Source: JAEUSE01 sp964648985
GTDB taxonomy: Bacteria; Patescibacteriota; Doudnabacteria; UBA920
Reading direction: 5' to 3'
DNA length: 19,438 nucleotides
Assembly (NCBI GenBank): GCA_964648985.1
Contig: CAZYMS010000024.1
Location: 1-19,438, forward strand
In this document: positions 13,806 to 19,438 of the stretch, one piece after another
Layout: each line of letters opens with the position of its first letter
How positions within the stretch are numbered: position 1 is the first letter of the stretch
Program-made: the position numbers and the translations under genes
Notes under the pieces: model-generated
Databases searched by the model: none
The model's input: the letters and a program-made list of their open reading frames with translations, nothing else
What the model was told of the DNA's origin: nothing

Positions 13806-14128
13806 ATGCTCAGCAATCTATTTCCCACATCTGCGAGTGCGCCCGCACTAGCAATGTGTGCTCGCATGCGTTTGCGTCCTGCCTTTGTCTCGCATGCGGG
13901 TTGTATGGGGTCTTGTCTCACCCTGAGCCATTCTCCAAATTCCGGAATTTGTTGCACTTGTTCCGGAGTTAACTCTCTGATTAACTGCTCTTCGAGACGT
14001 TTTAGTTCATCTAGTCTTCGGAATAATAAGTAGTTTGTGGCTGGGCTTACTGGACTTTGTAGTTTGTCTAGTAAGTTTAGGCACAATCTGACCATCTCTG
14101 AGTAATCTCTAATACGATCCAGAAACAT
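13802..14128 (-). CDS. Unknown 108-aa protein between prfA and prmC
   Basis: Not recognised. ATG 14128 has an excellent GAGGAGG 4 nt upstream; the TGA overlaps the prmC ATG (ATGA), so the two are translationally coupled. It starts 19 nt after the prfA stop. The product is mainly helical and charged: RIRDYSEMVRLCLNLLDKLQ, then FRRLDELKRLEEQLIREL (likely coiled coil), then PEQVQQIPEFGEWLRVRQD, and a basic C-terminal part (KAGRKRMRAHIASAGALADV). There is no signal peptide or membrane helix. Its fixed place between a release factor and its methyltransferase suggests a cytoplasmic translation-related role, which is inference. Confidence 0.85.
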   Translation of the reverse strand: MFLDRIRDYSEMVRLCLNLLDKLQSPVSPATNYLLFRRLDELKRLEEQLIRELTPEQVQQIPEFGEWLRVRQDPIQPACETKAGRKRMRAHIASAGALADVGNRLLSI

Positions 14129-14147
14129 TTCGTCCTCCTCGTTATGT

Positions 14148-15218
14148 TCATGTCATTAGCGATTGTTTTTTGAGTTGTATGTCTGCCCTTTGCAGTGCTT
14201 CAATTATACCATCAATTCTCCCCTCCATAATAAGTGTAATTTGGTTGAAGTTTTCGTTTATGCGATGGTCAGTGACACGGTCTTGGGGGAAGTTATAGGT
14301 ACGAATTTTTTCGCTGCGGTCTCCTGTGCCAATTTGACTGAGGCGTGTATCTTTTAGTTTCTTGTCTTCTATTTCTTTAAAATGTGCAGCTACACGGGAG
14401 CGTATAACCGCCAAAGCTTTTTCTTTGTTCTGGGCTTGGCTGCGCTCGTCTTGACACTGGGCTGTTATGCCAGTAGGGATATGCACTATGCGTATGGCGG
14501 AGTAAGTTGTGTTTACACTCTGTCCACCATGGCCAGAAGAAGTGGTTGCTTCTATTTTTAAGTCTTTAGGGTCAATAGCAAAATCTTTTTCTTCCACTTC
14601 GGGGAGTACCACTATGGTAATGGTAGACGTGTGTACGCGGCCCGACTTTTCCGTTTCCGGAACACGTTGCACACGGTGCACGCCGGATTCGTATTTAAAC
14701 GCGCTGTACGGACCAATTTGCTGAGACTGTTTTCCAGTAATTTCGAAAATTACTTCTTTAAAACCACCTACATCGCTTTTTGATGAAGATACTATATGTA
14801 CCTTCCAGCCACGGCTCTCTGCGTATTTTCCATATGCGCGAAAAAGCTCGGCAGCGAACAGCGTCGACTCATCGCCCCCAGCACCGGCTCGCATTTCGAC
14901 CATTATGTCTTTGCTGTCATTTTCGTCTTTGGGTAGTAGATCGTTTTCTATTTCTTCGAGCAATGCCGCGCCTTGTACTTGCAAGAGCTTTATTTCTTCC
15001 AGTGCCATATTTTGCATTTCAGCGTCATCAACTTTGGCGAGTTCGGTGTTGTCTGCTATGTCTGCTTCTATTTTTTGTAGCCGCTCTATTTTTTCAACCA
15101 CGGGCACGAGCTCGGTCTGCCGCTTACCAAGGCGCGCTAAATCGCTTGGACCGCTTTGTCCGAGTTGCTCTGTGAGGTCTTTGTATTCGTCAATAATTTT
15201 TTGAAATGCTTGGTTCAT
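14148..15218 (-). CDS. prfA: Peptide chain release factor 1
   Basis: Recognises UAA and UAG in the ribosomal A site and triggers peptide release. 356 aa, the standard length. The N-terminal coiled-coil domain runs to about residue 90. MRAGAGGDES (109-118) and FKYESGVHRVQRVP precede the codon-recognition tripeptide, here PET (187-189) where PxT is typical of RF1 (RF2 has SPF). The catalytic GGQ is at 231-233 in SSGHGGQSVNTT, and RSEKIRTYNFPQDRVTDHR is intact. First gene of a three-gene operon with an unknown gene and prmC. The ATG 15218 lacks a Shine-Dalgarno and abuts an inverted-repeat element. Confidence 0.97.
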   Translation of the reverse strand: MNQAFQKIIDEYKDLTEQLGQSGPSDLARLGKRQTELVPVVEKIERLQKIEADIADNTELAKVDDAEMQNMALEEIKLLQVQGAALLEEIENDLLPKDENDSKDIMVEMRAGAGGDESTLFAAELFRAYGKYAESRGWKVHIVSSSKSDVGGFKEVIFEITGKQSQQIGPYSAFKYESGVHRVQRVPETEKSGRVHTSTITIVVLPEVEEKDFAIDPKDLKIEATTSSGHGGQSVNTTYSAIRIVHIPTGITAQCQDERSQAQNKEKALAVIRSRVAAHFKEIEDKKLKDTRLSQIGTGDRSEKIRTYNFPQDRVTDHRINENFNQITLIMEGRIDGIIEALQRADIQLKKQSLMT

Positions 15219-15221
15219 AAT

Positions 15222-15318
15222 AAGGCGAGAAGTGAGGTATGAGGCTTGAGACGTGAGGTAGGCCAGTTCTTTAACTGTATCATATCACTCATGGCTCATT
15301 TCTCAAGGCTCACGTCTA
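15222..15318. repeat. Intergenic inverted-repeat element, GAGACGTGAGG family, copy 2
   Basis: GAGAAGTGAGGTATGAGG and TTGAGACGTGAGG on the left are mirrored by CTCATGGCTCATTTCTCAAG and GGCTCACGTC on the right. It shares words with the element upstream of dnaE (7404-7490) and, like it, lies directly before a start codon. Confidence 0.65.
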
Positions 15319-15324
15319 GTTTAG

Positions 15325-15380
15325 TAACACAAAACCACCTGTCTACCTGGATAAGAGGCAGAATGCGAGGTGGTTTGTAC
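15325..15380 (-). terminator. rpmE terminator
   Basis: On the minus strand AAACCACCT and AGGTGGTTT enclose a loop of about 27 nt and are followed by TGTGTTA. It lies just after the rpmE stop. Confidence 0.7.
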
Positions 15381-15391
15381 GTGTGGGGTAG

Positions 15392-15658
15392 CTAGGCTTT
15401 AGGAGCGCGAGCTTTTCTTGGTTTTTTTACGCTAATGGCAGCCTTTACAGTAGCGGCTTTTGCTTGCTTCTGTTTGAAACGTTCAACAGTACCAGCAGTG
15501 TCTACGAGGTTCTGTTTACCCGTGTAGAATGGGTGGCAGTTGCTGCAGATTTCAGTGTCCAGCTTATCCTTGGTTGATCCGGTCTGCCAGGTAGTATTGC
15601 AGGAGGCGCAGGTGACCACGGCGGCTGTGTTGTACGTTGGGTGTATGGAGGGTTTCAT
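15392..15658 (-). CDS. rpmE: Ribosomal protein bL31, zinc-binding form
   Basis: Large-subunit protein bridging the subunits. 88 aa from ATG 15658. MKPSIHPTYNTAAVVTCASC opens the family domain; Cys17, Cys20, Cys38 and Cys41 (CASC, CSNC) form the zinc site, followed by HPFYTGKQ, diagnostic for L31. A Lys/Ala-rich C-terminal extension (about 20 residues) follows the conserved domain. It is transcribed from a strong promoter divergent from rpsB. Confidence 0.96.
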   Translation of the reverse strand: MKPSIHPTYNTAAVVTCASCNTTWQTGSTKDKLDTEICSNCHPFYTGKQNLVDTAGTVERFKQKQAKAATVKAAISVKKPRKARAPKA

Positions 15659-15682
15659 ATATATGTAAAATGAGTCCTACAC

Positions 15683-15711
15683 AGTATATAATCCCTTGCC
15701 TTTTTGGTCAA
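15683..15711 (-). promoter_or_regulatory. rpmE promoter
   Basis: On the minus strand TTGACC (15706-15711), a 17-nt spacer and TATACT (15683-15688): one mismatch per box. The predicted start is near 15676, about 18 nt before the ATG. Confidence 0.8.
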
Positions 15712-15724
15712 GCAATGGTAGAAT
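15696..15724 (+). promoter_or_regulatory. rpsB promoter, interleaved with the rpmE promoter
   Basis: TTGCCT (15696-15701), a 17-nt spacer and TAGAAT (15719-15724). The predicted start is near 15731, leaving an rpsB leader of about 224 nt. Its -35 region overlaps that of rpmE on the other strand. Confidence 0.6.
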
Positions 15725-15730
15725 TATCGC

Positions 15731-15954
15731 GACACTAATCTACAAATGGCCACCCGAATGCCACAAATAATTAGGACAGATTTCTACTTGTTGTAGACAT
15801 CTGTATGCATTAATTATTCGTATCATTCGTGTGAAATTCGTATATTGGGATCGCCAATTAATCACGCACACCTCCATGTATTCCTCCCCGCCCTTTGCGC
15901 GCCTGGCAAGGTACTCAAAGGGCGGGGCAGAGAGGTGGACGTATAAGGATATAC
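15731..15954 (+). promoter_or_regulatory. Long structured rpsB leader
   Basis: It contains TGGC...GCCA (about 15747-15762), a 10-bp hairpin at 15777-15803 (CAGAT-ttCTAC-ttgtt-GTAGac-ATCTG, one mismatch) and a perfect 12-bp GC-rich hairpin, CCCCGCCCTTTG (15886-15897) with its complement (15916-15927), which ends about 15 nt before the AGGA ribosome binding site. Ribosomal-protein leaders often serve as feedback sites; binding of S2 here is inference. Confidence 0.6.
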
Positions 15955-16704
15955 ATGAAAGACGTAACACTCCTTGAGCTCCTCAAGAGCGGAGCTCATT
16001 TTGGGCATACCACTAGCCGGTGGAACCCTCGCATGAAGTCGTACATTTACACAGTACGCAACAACATTCATATTTTAGACTTGGCCAAGACACGCGCCAG
16101 CTTGCTTAAGGCTGCAAGCTTTGTTTCTGACAGGGCGGCCATGGGCGGTACAGTATTGTTTGTTGGTACCAAGCGCCAGTCCAGAGAGAGTATTAAGCAG
16201 GCTGCAGAAGCTTGCGATATGCCATATGTAACCGCGCGCTGGCTTGGTGGTACTTTTACCAATTTTCGAACTATTCAAAAAACTATTCGCAAGCTTGAGA
16301 AACTCCAGGAGCTTAAAGCAACTGGTCAGCTTGAAGCACAATATACAAAGAAAGAACGTTTGCTTATTGAACGCGAAATGATAAAGCTGGAAAAGCTTTT
16401 CGAAGGCATTAAGAACATGCGCAAGCTTCCAGATGCAATTTTTGTATCTGCCGTTGAGCACGATAGCACTGCGGTGCTCGAAGCACGCAAAATGCGTGTC
16501 CCTGTTATTGGTCTTGTAGACAGTAACAGTGATCCACGCTACATAGATTTTCCTATTCCTTGCAATGACGATGCTACTAAAGCAGTAGCTTTGATTGCTG
16601 GTGCAATTAGCGAAGCAATAGCAGAAGGCCGCCATCGCTTTAGCGCGGGCGCTGCAGTTGCCGCTGCGAAAGCAGAAAAAGAAGAAGCAGAACAGAAGAA
16701 TTAA
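15955..16704 (+). CDS. rpsB: Ribosomal protein uS2
   Basis: Small-subunit protein, last to assemble on the 30S head/platform. 249 aa from ATG 15955, chosen because AAGGA lies 6 nt upstream and the family start (LLELLKSGAHFGHTTSRWNP) follows at once; a longer frame from 15895 would translate the leader hairpin. VGTKRQSRESIKQAAE, YVTARWLGGTFTNFRTI and PVIGLVDSNSDPRYIDFPIP are all diagnostic. The C-terminal tail is Ala/Glu/Lys-rich. It is followed by tsf, the classical rpsB-tsf pairing, across a repeat element. Confidence 0.98.
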   Translation: MKDVTLLELLKSGAHFGHTTSRWNPRMKSYIYTVRNNIHILDLAKTRASLLKAASFVSDRAAMGGTVLFVGTKRQSRESIKQAAEACDMPYVTARWLGGTFTNFRTIQKTIRKLEKLQELKATGQLEAQYTKKERLLIEREMIKLEKLFEGIKNMRKLPDAIFVSAVEHDSTAVLEARKMRVPVIGLVDSNSDPRYIDFPIPCNDDATKAVALIAGAISEAIAEGRHRFSAGAAVAAAKAEKEEAEQKN

Positions 16705-16795
16705 GAAGTAAGAATTATGAATTATGACTTCGGACACAATACGTCCAAAGTTGTATCGTAATTCGTTATTCATAATTCATTATTCAATCAAAAAT
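16697..16795. repeat. Intergenic inverted-repeat element, GAATTATGAATTA family, copy 2
   Basis: AAGAATTATGAATTATGA on the left is mirrored by CGTAATTCGTTATTCATAAT and TCATTATTC on the right, with an inner CGGAC...GTCC loop. It overlaps the rpsB stop and ends just before tsf. Confidence 0.7.
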
Positions 16796-16797
16796 AT

Positions 16798-17376
16798 ATG
16801 TCTAACGATTTAATAAAAGAAGTACGCGAGCTTACTGGCGCTGGTATGATGGATGTAAAAGAAGCGCTGGATGCATCGAATGGCGACAAGGAAGCTGCTA
16901 TTGAGTATCTTCGCAAAAAAGGTGCCGTAAAACTTACAAAGAAGGCAGATCGTGTTGCAAACGAAGGTGTAGTAGAGAGTTATATACATAGTGGCCGCAT
17001 AGGTGTGTTGGTAGAGCTGAACTGCGAAACAGACTTCGTTGCTCGCACAGATGACTTTAAGAATCTTGCAAAAGATATTGCCTTGCACATAGCAGCCGCA
17101 GGTCCAATCTTTGTTTCCTCTGCAGAAATTCCTCTCGAAACTATTGAGAAAGAAAAAGAAATTTACAAGGAACAAACTACAGGAAAACCCGATGATATAG
17201 TCGAAAAGATGATTTCTGGTAGACTTCAAAAATATTTTGAAGAAGTATGCTTGCTTGAACAAACGTTCGTAAAAGATCCGAACCTTAAAATTCAAGATCT
17301 TATTTCTACTGCTGTTTCGAAGATGGGCGAGAACATTCAGGTCCGCCGCTTTAGCCGGTTTGTACTTGGTAACTAA
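16798..17376 (+). CDS. tsf: Elongation factor Ts, short form
   Basis: Guanine-nucleotide exchange factor for EF-Tu. 192 aa, shorter than the E. coli protein (about 280) and similar to reduced forms. The UBA-like N-terminus is IKEVRELTGAGMMDVKEALD; GDKEAAIEYLRKKG and the exchange core VVESYIHSGRIGVLVELNCE, TDFVARTDDFKNLAKDIA are intact. A single shortened core subdomain follows, ending with MGENIQVRRFSRFVLGN. No Shine-Dalgarno. Probably cotranscribed with rpsB. Confidence 0.97.
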   Translation: MSNDLIKEVRELTGAGMMDVKEALDASNGDKEAAIEYLRKKGAVKLTKKADRVANEGVVESYIHSGRIGVLVELNCETDFVARTDDFKNLAKDIALHIAAAGPIFVSSAEIPLETIEKEKEIYKEQTTGKPDDIVEKMISGRLQKYFEEVCLLEQTFVKDPNLKIQDLISTAVSKMGENIQVRRFSRFVLGN

Positions 17377-17430
17377 TGGCGTACCGCTAGGAGTTTTGCG
17401 CTCGGTCTTATGGTGCTTTAACTAAATTTT

Positions 17431-17544
17431 AAGCTCCAAATAACAAATTACAAATATCAAATAAATTACAAATATCAAATTCAATACAATACGAATTTGA
17501 TCCTTGAAAATTATTTGGAACTTGGGTTTTGAGATTTGGAGCTT
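17431..17544. repeat. 114-bp MITE-like element with 11-bp perfect terminal inverted repeats
   Basis: Ends are AAGCTCCAAAT (17431-17441) and its exact complement (17534-17544). Inside are repeated words CAAATTACAAATATCAAAT and, mirrored, GAATTTGATCC and ATTATTTGGAAC. It carries no ORF and lies just upstream of the TPR gene start. Confidence 0.7.
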
Positions 17545-17559
17545 TAAGTACTCTCCTTT

Positions 17560-18438
17560 ATGTCTGCCTACGTTTTGCCCAACATTATTTTATTTATTGC
17601 AATTGTCGGGCTTTTGGCAGTCCTGGGTCGCCATATTCCTGAAGCACAAAGACGTGCTTTGCACGCAAAAGATGGCAAAGAAGACACGAGTGGGTCTGCA
17701 GACAGGTATTGGCTTTTATTTCAGGGAAAGCTTCGCAGTCTCTGGCGTTTCGTGCTTGAGGCAAAGGGTTTGCGTGACCCAGTTGGTTCTAAATTTCGCA
17801 TGCGCCAGTTACTGGAAGTAAACCAGCGCAAAACTCGTGTAAAGCAAACTGCTGCAAAAATATCTGCAGCGTATAAAGCGAAGAGTGCGGAGACTGAACC
17901 CAAACCTGCGCCAGTACACCGTACCGAGAGTACGCATGAAAAAAAGACAACTACTTCTGTCCGTCCAGTGACTACGACAAGTGCGCCGTCCCTCCCCGTA
18001 GTACCACATGTTCCACCAGCGCCAAAAATACATTCTGAGGTAGCTAATCCCGCAGAACAGCGACAAGCTGCAGCTGAACAGAAAGCTCTTGGTGTTGAGC
18101 AGGCTATGGCGGTGGCAAAACAGTACTTAGACAATAAGCAGTACTTTGAAGCGCGAAAGCTTCTGGATAGCCTTGGGCAAGACGCACAGGCGAGTCCTGT
18201 CTTTTGGGCACGGCTTGGATTTAGTCAGTATCATCTTGGTGCGTATGGCGAGGCTATTCGTTGCTATGAAAAGTCTTTGGGTTTGGATGCAAACCAGCCC
18301 AATCGATATTACAACTTGGCTCTCGCCTATGAAGCAGCAGGCAACCGGGTAAAGGCGCTTTCCACCTTGCAAAAAGCAATCCAAATCGAACCTAATAATC
18401 CGAAATATACCCAAACCAGGCAGGCGCTCACGAGCTAA
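17560..18438 (+). CDS. Membrane-anchored TPR protein
   Basis: 292 aa from ATG 17560. The N-terminal membrane helix (LPNIILFIAIVGLLAVLG, about 6-23) is followed by a basic region with a helical segment (KLRSLWRFVLEAKGLRDPVG) and a Pro/Thr/Ala-rich linker (about 110-165). The C-terminal half has tetratricopeptide repeats: MAVAKQYLDNKQYFEARKLL, VFWARLGFSQYHLGAYGEAI, NRYYNLALAYEAAGNRVKAL and a final capping helix. TPRs bind partner proteins; the partner here is unknown. The TPR assignment is firm. No Shine-Dalgarno; the repeat element sits directly before the start. Confidence 0.85.
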   Translation: MSAYVLPNIILFIAIVGLLAVLGRHIPEAQRRALHAKDGKEDTSGSADRYWLLFQGKLRSLWRFVLEAKGLRDPVGSKFRMRQLLEVNQRKTRVKQTAAKISAAYKAKSAETEPKPAPVHRTESTHEKKTTTSVRPVTTTSAPSLPVVPHVPPAPKIHSEVANPAEQRQAAAEQKALGVEQAMAVAKQYLDNKQYFEARKLLDSLGQDAQASPVFWARLGFSQYHLGAYGEAIRCYEKSLGLDANQPNRYYNLALAYEAAGNRVKALSTLQKAIQIEPNNPKYTQTRQALTS

Positions 18439-18445
18439 CTCCATA

Positions 18446-18474
18446 TTGCACGTCTCCGCACATCTTGCTACAAT
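18446..18474 (+). promoter_or_regulatory. tRNA-Thr promoter
   Basis: TTGCAC (18446-18451), a 17-nt spacer and TACAAT (18469-18474). The predicted start is near 18481, giving a precursor with about 68 nt of 5' leader. Confidence 0.7.
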
Positions 18475-18548
18475 AAGTCCTGTCTGGTTTTTCTTTCCTT
18501 TGTCTTTACGTTAGAAATTAGATATTGGGAGTTGGATATTTCCGCCTC

Positions 18549-18624
18549 GCCGTTGTAGCTCAGTTGGTAGAGCATCTCCATGGTAAGGAGAAGGTCTGCG
18601 GTTCGATCCCGCACAACGGCTCCA
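18549..18624 (+). tRNA. tRNA-Thr (anticodon GGT)
   Basis: Complete cloverleaf with encoded CCA. The acceptor GCCGTTG pairs with CAACGGC. D-arm GCTC-AGTTGGTA-GAGC, anticodon arm TCTCC-ATGGTAA-GGAGA (anticodon GGT, decoding ACC/ACU), T-arm TGCGG-TTCGATC-CCGCA, discriminator T, then CCA at 18622-18624. Its own promoter lies upstream and a terminator downstream. Confidence 0.98.
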
Positions 18625-18628
18625 TATC

Positions 18629-18657
18629 AAAACACCTCTCTAAATGAGAGGTGTTTT
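18629..18657 (+). terminator. tRNA-Thr terminator
   Basis: AAAACACCTCT (18629-18639) and its exact complement AGAGGTGTTTT (18647-18657), 5 nt after the CCA. The A-run/T-run makes it potentially bidirectional. Confidence 0.9.
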
Positions 18658-18746
18658 GACATGATGGCTTGTTATTTAGTTTGCGAGGGAGGACGTGGCG
18701 TGCTAACATTATCAGTCAATAGGTTTTAAGGCAGATTGATAATCCA

Positions 18747-18773
18747 TTGCTCGCATTAACATGAGCATATAAT
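18747..18773 (+). promoter_or_regulatory. Promoter of the EamA-like gene with internal dyad
   Basis: A perfect TATAAT (18768-18773) has TTGCTC 15 nt upstream. TGCTC...GAGCA forms a dyad spanning the spacer, a plausible operator. A 7-bp ATTATCA/TGATAAT inverted repeat lies just upstream. Confidence 0.5.
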
Positions 18774-18810
18774 AAGCGTTTTCTACACAAATCTAAGGGG
18801 GTAAATTGAA

Positions 18811-19218
18811 GTGAGGAATCCATTCTTCTTAGCGGTAGTTGCAGGGCTATTGTTCGGATGTTGGCCGTTGTTGATGAACAGAAGTGGCTTGGCTCCGGCC
18901 TTGTCCGCAGGCGTGTTTGCGGGGATATGCTTTGTTACTGTGTTGCCATTCGCCTGGTGGGGCGGTTTGGCTTCACCGCAGGGTGCAAGGTGGTGTTTTG
19001 CTATTCTAGCAGGTCTGATAGCCGGGGTTGCGCTACTAATGTTTAACAAGATGCTAGCTAGCGTGACACCCACGCAGGTTGGCTCACTGTTTATTATTAC
19101 CTTGGTGATCCAGGTTATAGTACCAGCAATTTATCAAGCAGTAATAACAGGAGATTTTTCCGCAAAGCGTGTGTTCGGCTTTTTGTTAGCTGTCCTTGCA
19201 GTACTACTGCTTAAATAG
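18811..19218 (+). CDS. EamA/DMT-like small membrane protein
   Basis: 135 aa from GTG 18811, preceded by AAGGGGG about 10 nt upstream. It has four to five hydrophobic helices: FFLAVVAGLLFGCWPLLMNR, LSAGVFAGICFVTVLPFAWW, WCFAILAGLIAGVALLMFNK, GSLFIITLVIQVIVPAIYQA and VFGFLLAVLAVLLLK. The pattern (NRSGLAP after helix 1, a polar TPTQVGSLF before helix 4, a final KRVFGFLLAVLAVLLLK) matches a single EamA half of drug/metabolite transporters, which would have to dimerise. Substrate unknown. It is a single-gene unit with its own promoter and terminator. Confidence 0.75.
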   Translation: MRNPFFLAVVAGLLFGCWPLLMNRSGLAPALSAGVFAGICFVTVLPFAWWGGLASPQGARWCFAILAGLIAGVALLMFNKMLASVTPTQVGSLFIITLVIQVIVPAIYQAVITGDFSAKRVFGFLLAVLAVLLLK

Positions 19219-19241
19219 CAAATGAAGTTAGTCGATTATAT

Positions 19242-19274
19242 GGGTGCCTAATATTTGGGCGCCCTTTTATTTTT
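19242..19274 (+). terminator. Terminator of the EamA-like gene
   Basis: GGGTGCC (19242-19248) pairs with GGCGCCC (19258-19264) with one G-U, followed by TTTTATTTTT. Confidence 0.85.
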
Positions 19275-19325
19275 CTAAGTGAAATCCCGTTCCGGATTGT
19301 GTCACATAGAGTTATTCTTCTGGTG

Positions 19326-19364
19326 ATACAAAAAGCGTCTACAGAACGTAGACGCTTTTTGTAT
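19326..19364. terminator. 17-bp bidirectional terminator
   Basis: ATACAAAAAGCGTCTAC (19326-19342), loop agaac, and its exact complement (19348-19364). Runs of five A or T inside each arm suit termination from either side. Its outer base coincides with the last base of the tRNA-like CCA on the minus strand. Confidence 0.88.
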
Positions 19365-19438
19365 GGTGGGCCGAGTAGGATTTGCCCACCCACGGTGGAA
19401 CTTCAACTCCTTAAGAGTCGTTTCAGTTCTCACCTAAC
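19364..19438 (-). tRNA. Possible partial tRNA-Leu (anticodon TAA), 5' end outside window, odd T-arm
   Basis: On the minus strand the sequence ends CTCGGCCC-A-CCA directly before a terminator. CGACT-CTTAAGG-AGTTG forms a proper 5+7 anticodon arm with U33 and anticodon TAA. CCACC-gtg-GGTGG would be the long variable arm of a class II tRNA. The expected T-arm is missing or distorted: GTGGG and CCTAC could pair only around a 9-nt loop lacking TTC. About 10-15 nt of the 5' end would lie beyond the window. It could be a decayed or atypical tRNA. Confidence 0.42.

Noticed and set aside
15777..15803. Cas12a-type CRISPR repeat (TTTCTAC-ttgtt-GTAGA resembles the conserved repeat core)
   Set aside because: Single copy, no array or cas gene, and the flanks continue the hairpin (CAGAT/ATCTG), which a Cas12a repeat does not do; it is more simply an rpsB leader hairpin.
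16075..16773. 232-codon minus-strand ORF antisense to rpsB
   Set aside because: Cys/Phe-rich shadow frame of rpsB, which is unambiguous on the plus strand.

Overview
The window looks like a chromosomal segment of a Patescibacteria / Candidate Phyla Radiation bacterium, probably Parcubacteria-like. The evidence is gene content and style: a ThrS with no TGS domain, a short EF-Ts, a PrmC with NLPY in place of NPPY, a large CTC-type L25, several short membrane or zinc-ribbon proteins of unknown function, and many gene starts without a Shine-Dalgarno sequence. The lineage call is inference from family knowledge; no database search was run.

Left part (1-3938), minus strand. thrS runs off the left edge. 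Upstream of it lie a leader with an attenuator-like structure, a 55-codon small ORF (TTG start, perfect AGGAGG), and about 1.7 kb with no convincing protein gene. That stretch holds two tandem, promoter-to-terminator units, R1 (about 660 nt) and R2 (about 740 nt). Both are packed with perfect 6-11 bp helices, some closed by GNRA tetraloops that are GNRA only when read on the minus strand. I recognise neither as RNase P RNA, tmRNA, SRP RNA, 6S RNA or rRNA. They are the best candidates here for something undescribed.

Middle (3939-12797). dnaE (minus) ends at an 18-bp terminator hairpin and diverges from a plus-strand run: a one-TM protein with an FxLYD-like domain, a RodA/FtsW-type SEDS glycosyltransferase, and a zinc-ribbon protein convergent with a 43-residue membrane protein. 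rplY and a membrane-anchored NodB polysaccharide deacetylase follow. The deacetylase is convergent with a small four-helix membrane protein.

Translation cluster (12921-17376). On the minus strand prfA, an unknown 108-aa gene and prmC form a tight operon (RF1 and the enzyme that methylates its GGQ glutamine). A 20-bp perfect palindrome lies inside an apparent in-frame insertion in prmC. rpmE (minus) and rpsB (plus) diverge from interleaved promoters, and rpsB-tsf follow with a long structured rpsB leader.

Right end (17560-19438): a membrane-anchored TPR protein, tRNA-Thr(GGT) with its own promoter and terminator, a half-size EamA-like transporter, and the 3' part of a tRNA-Leu-like gene with an odd T-arm.

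At least six gene junctions carry 80-120 bp imperfect inverted-repeat elements built from three word families, each directly upstream of a start codon.
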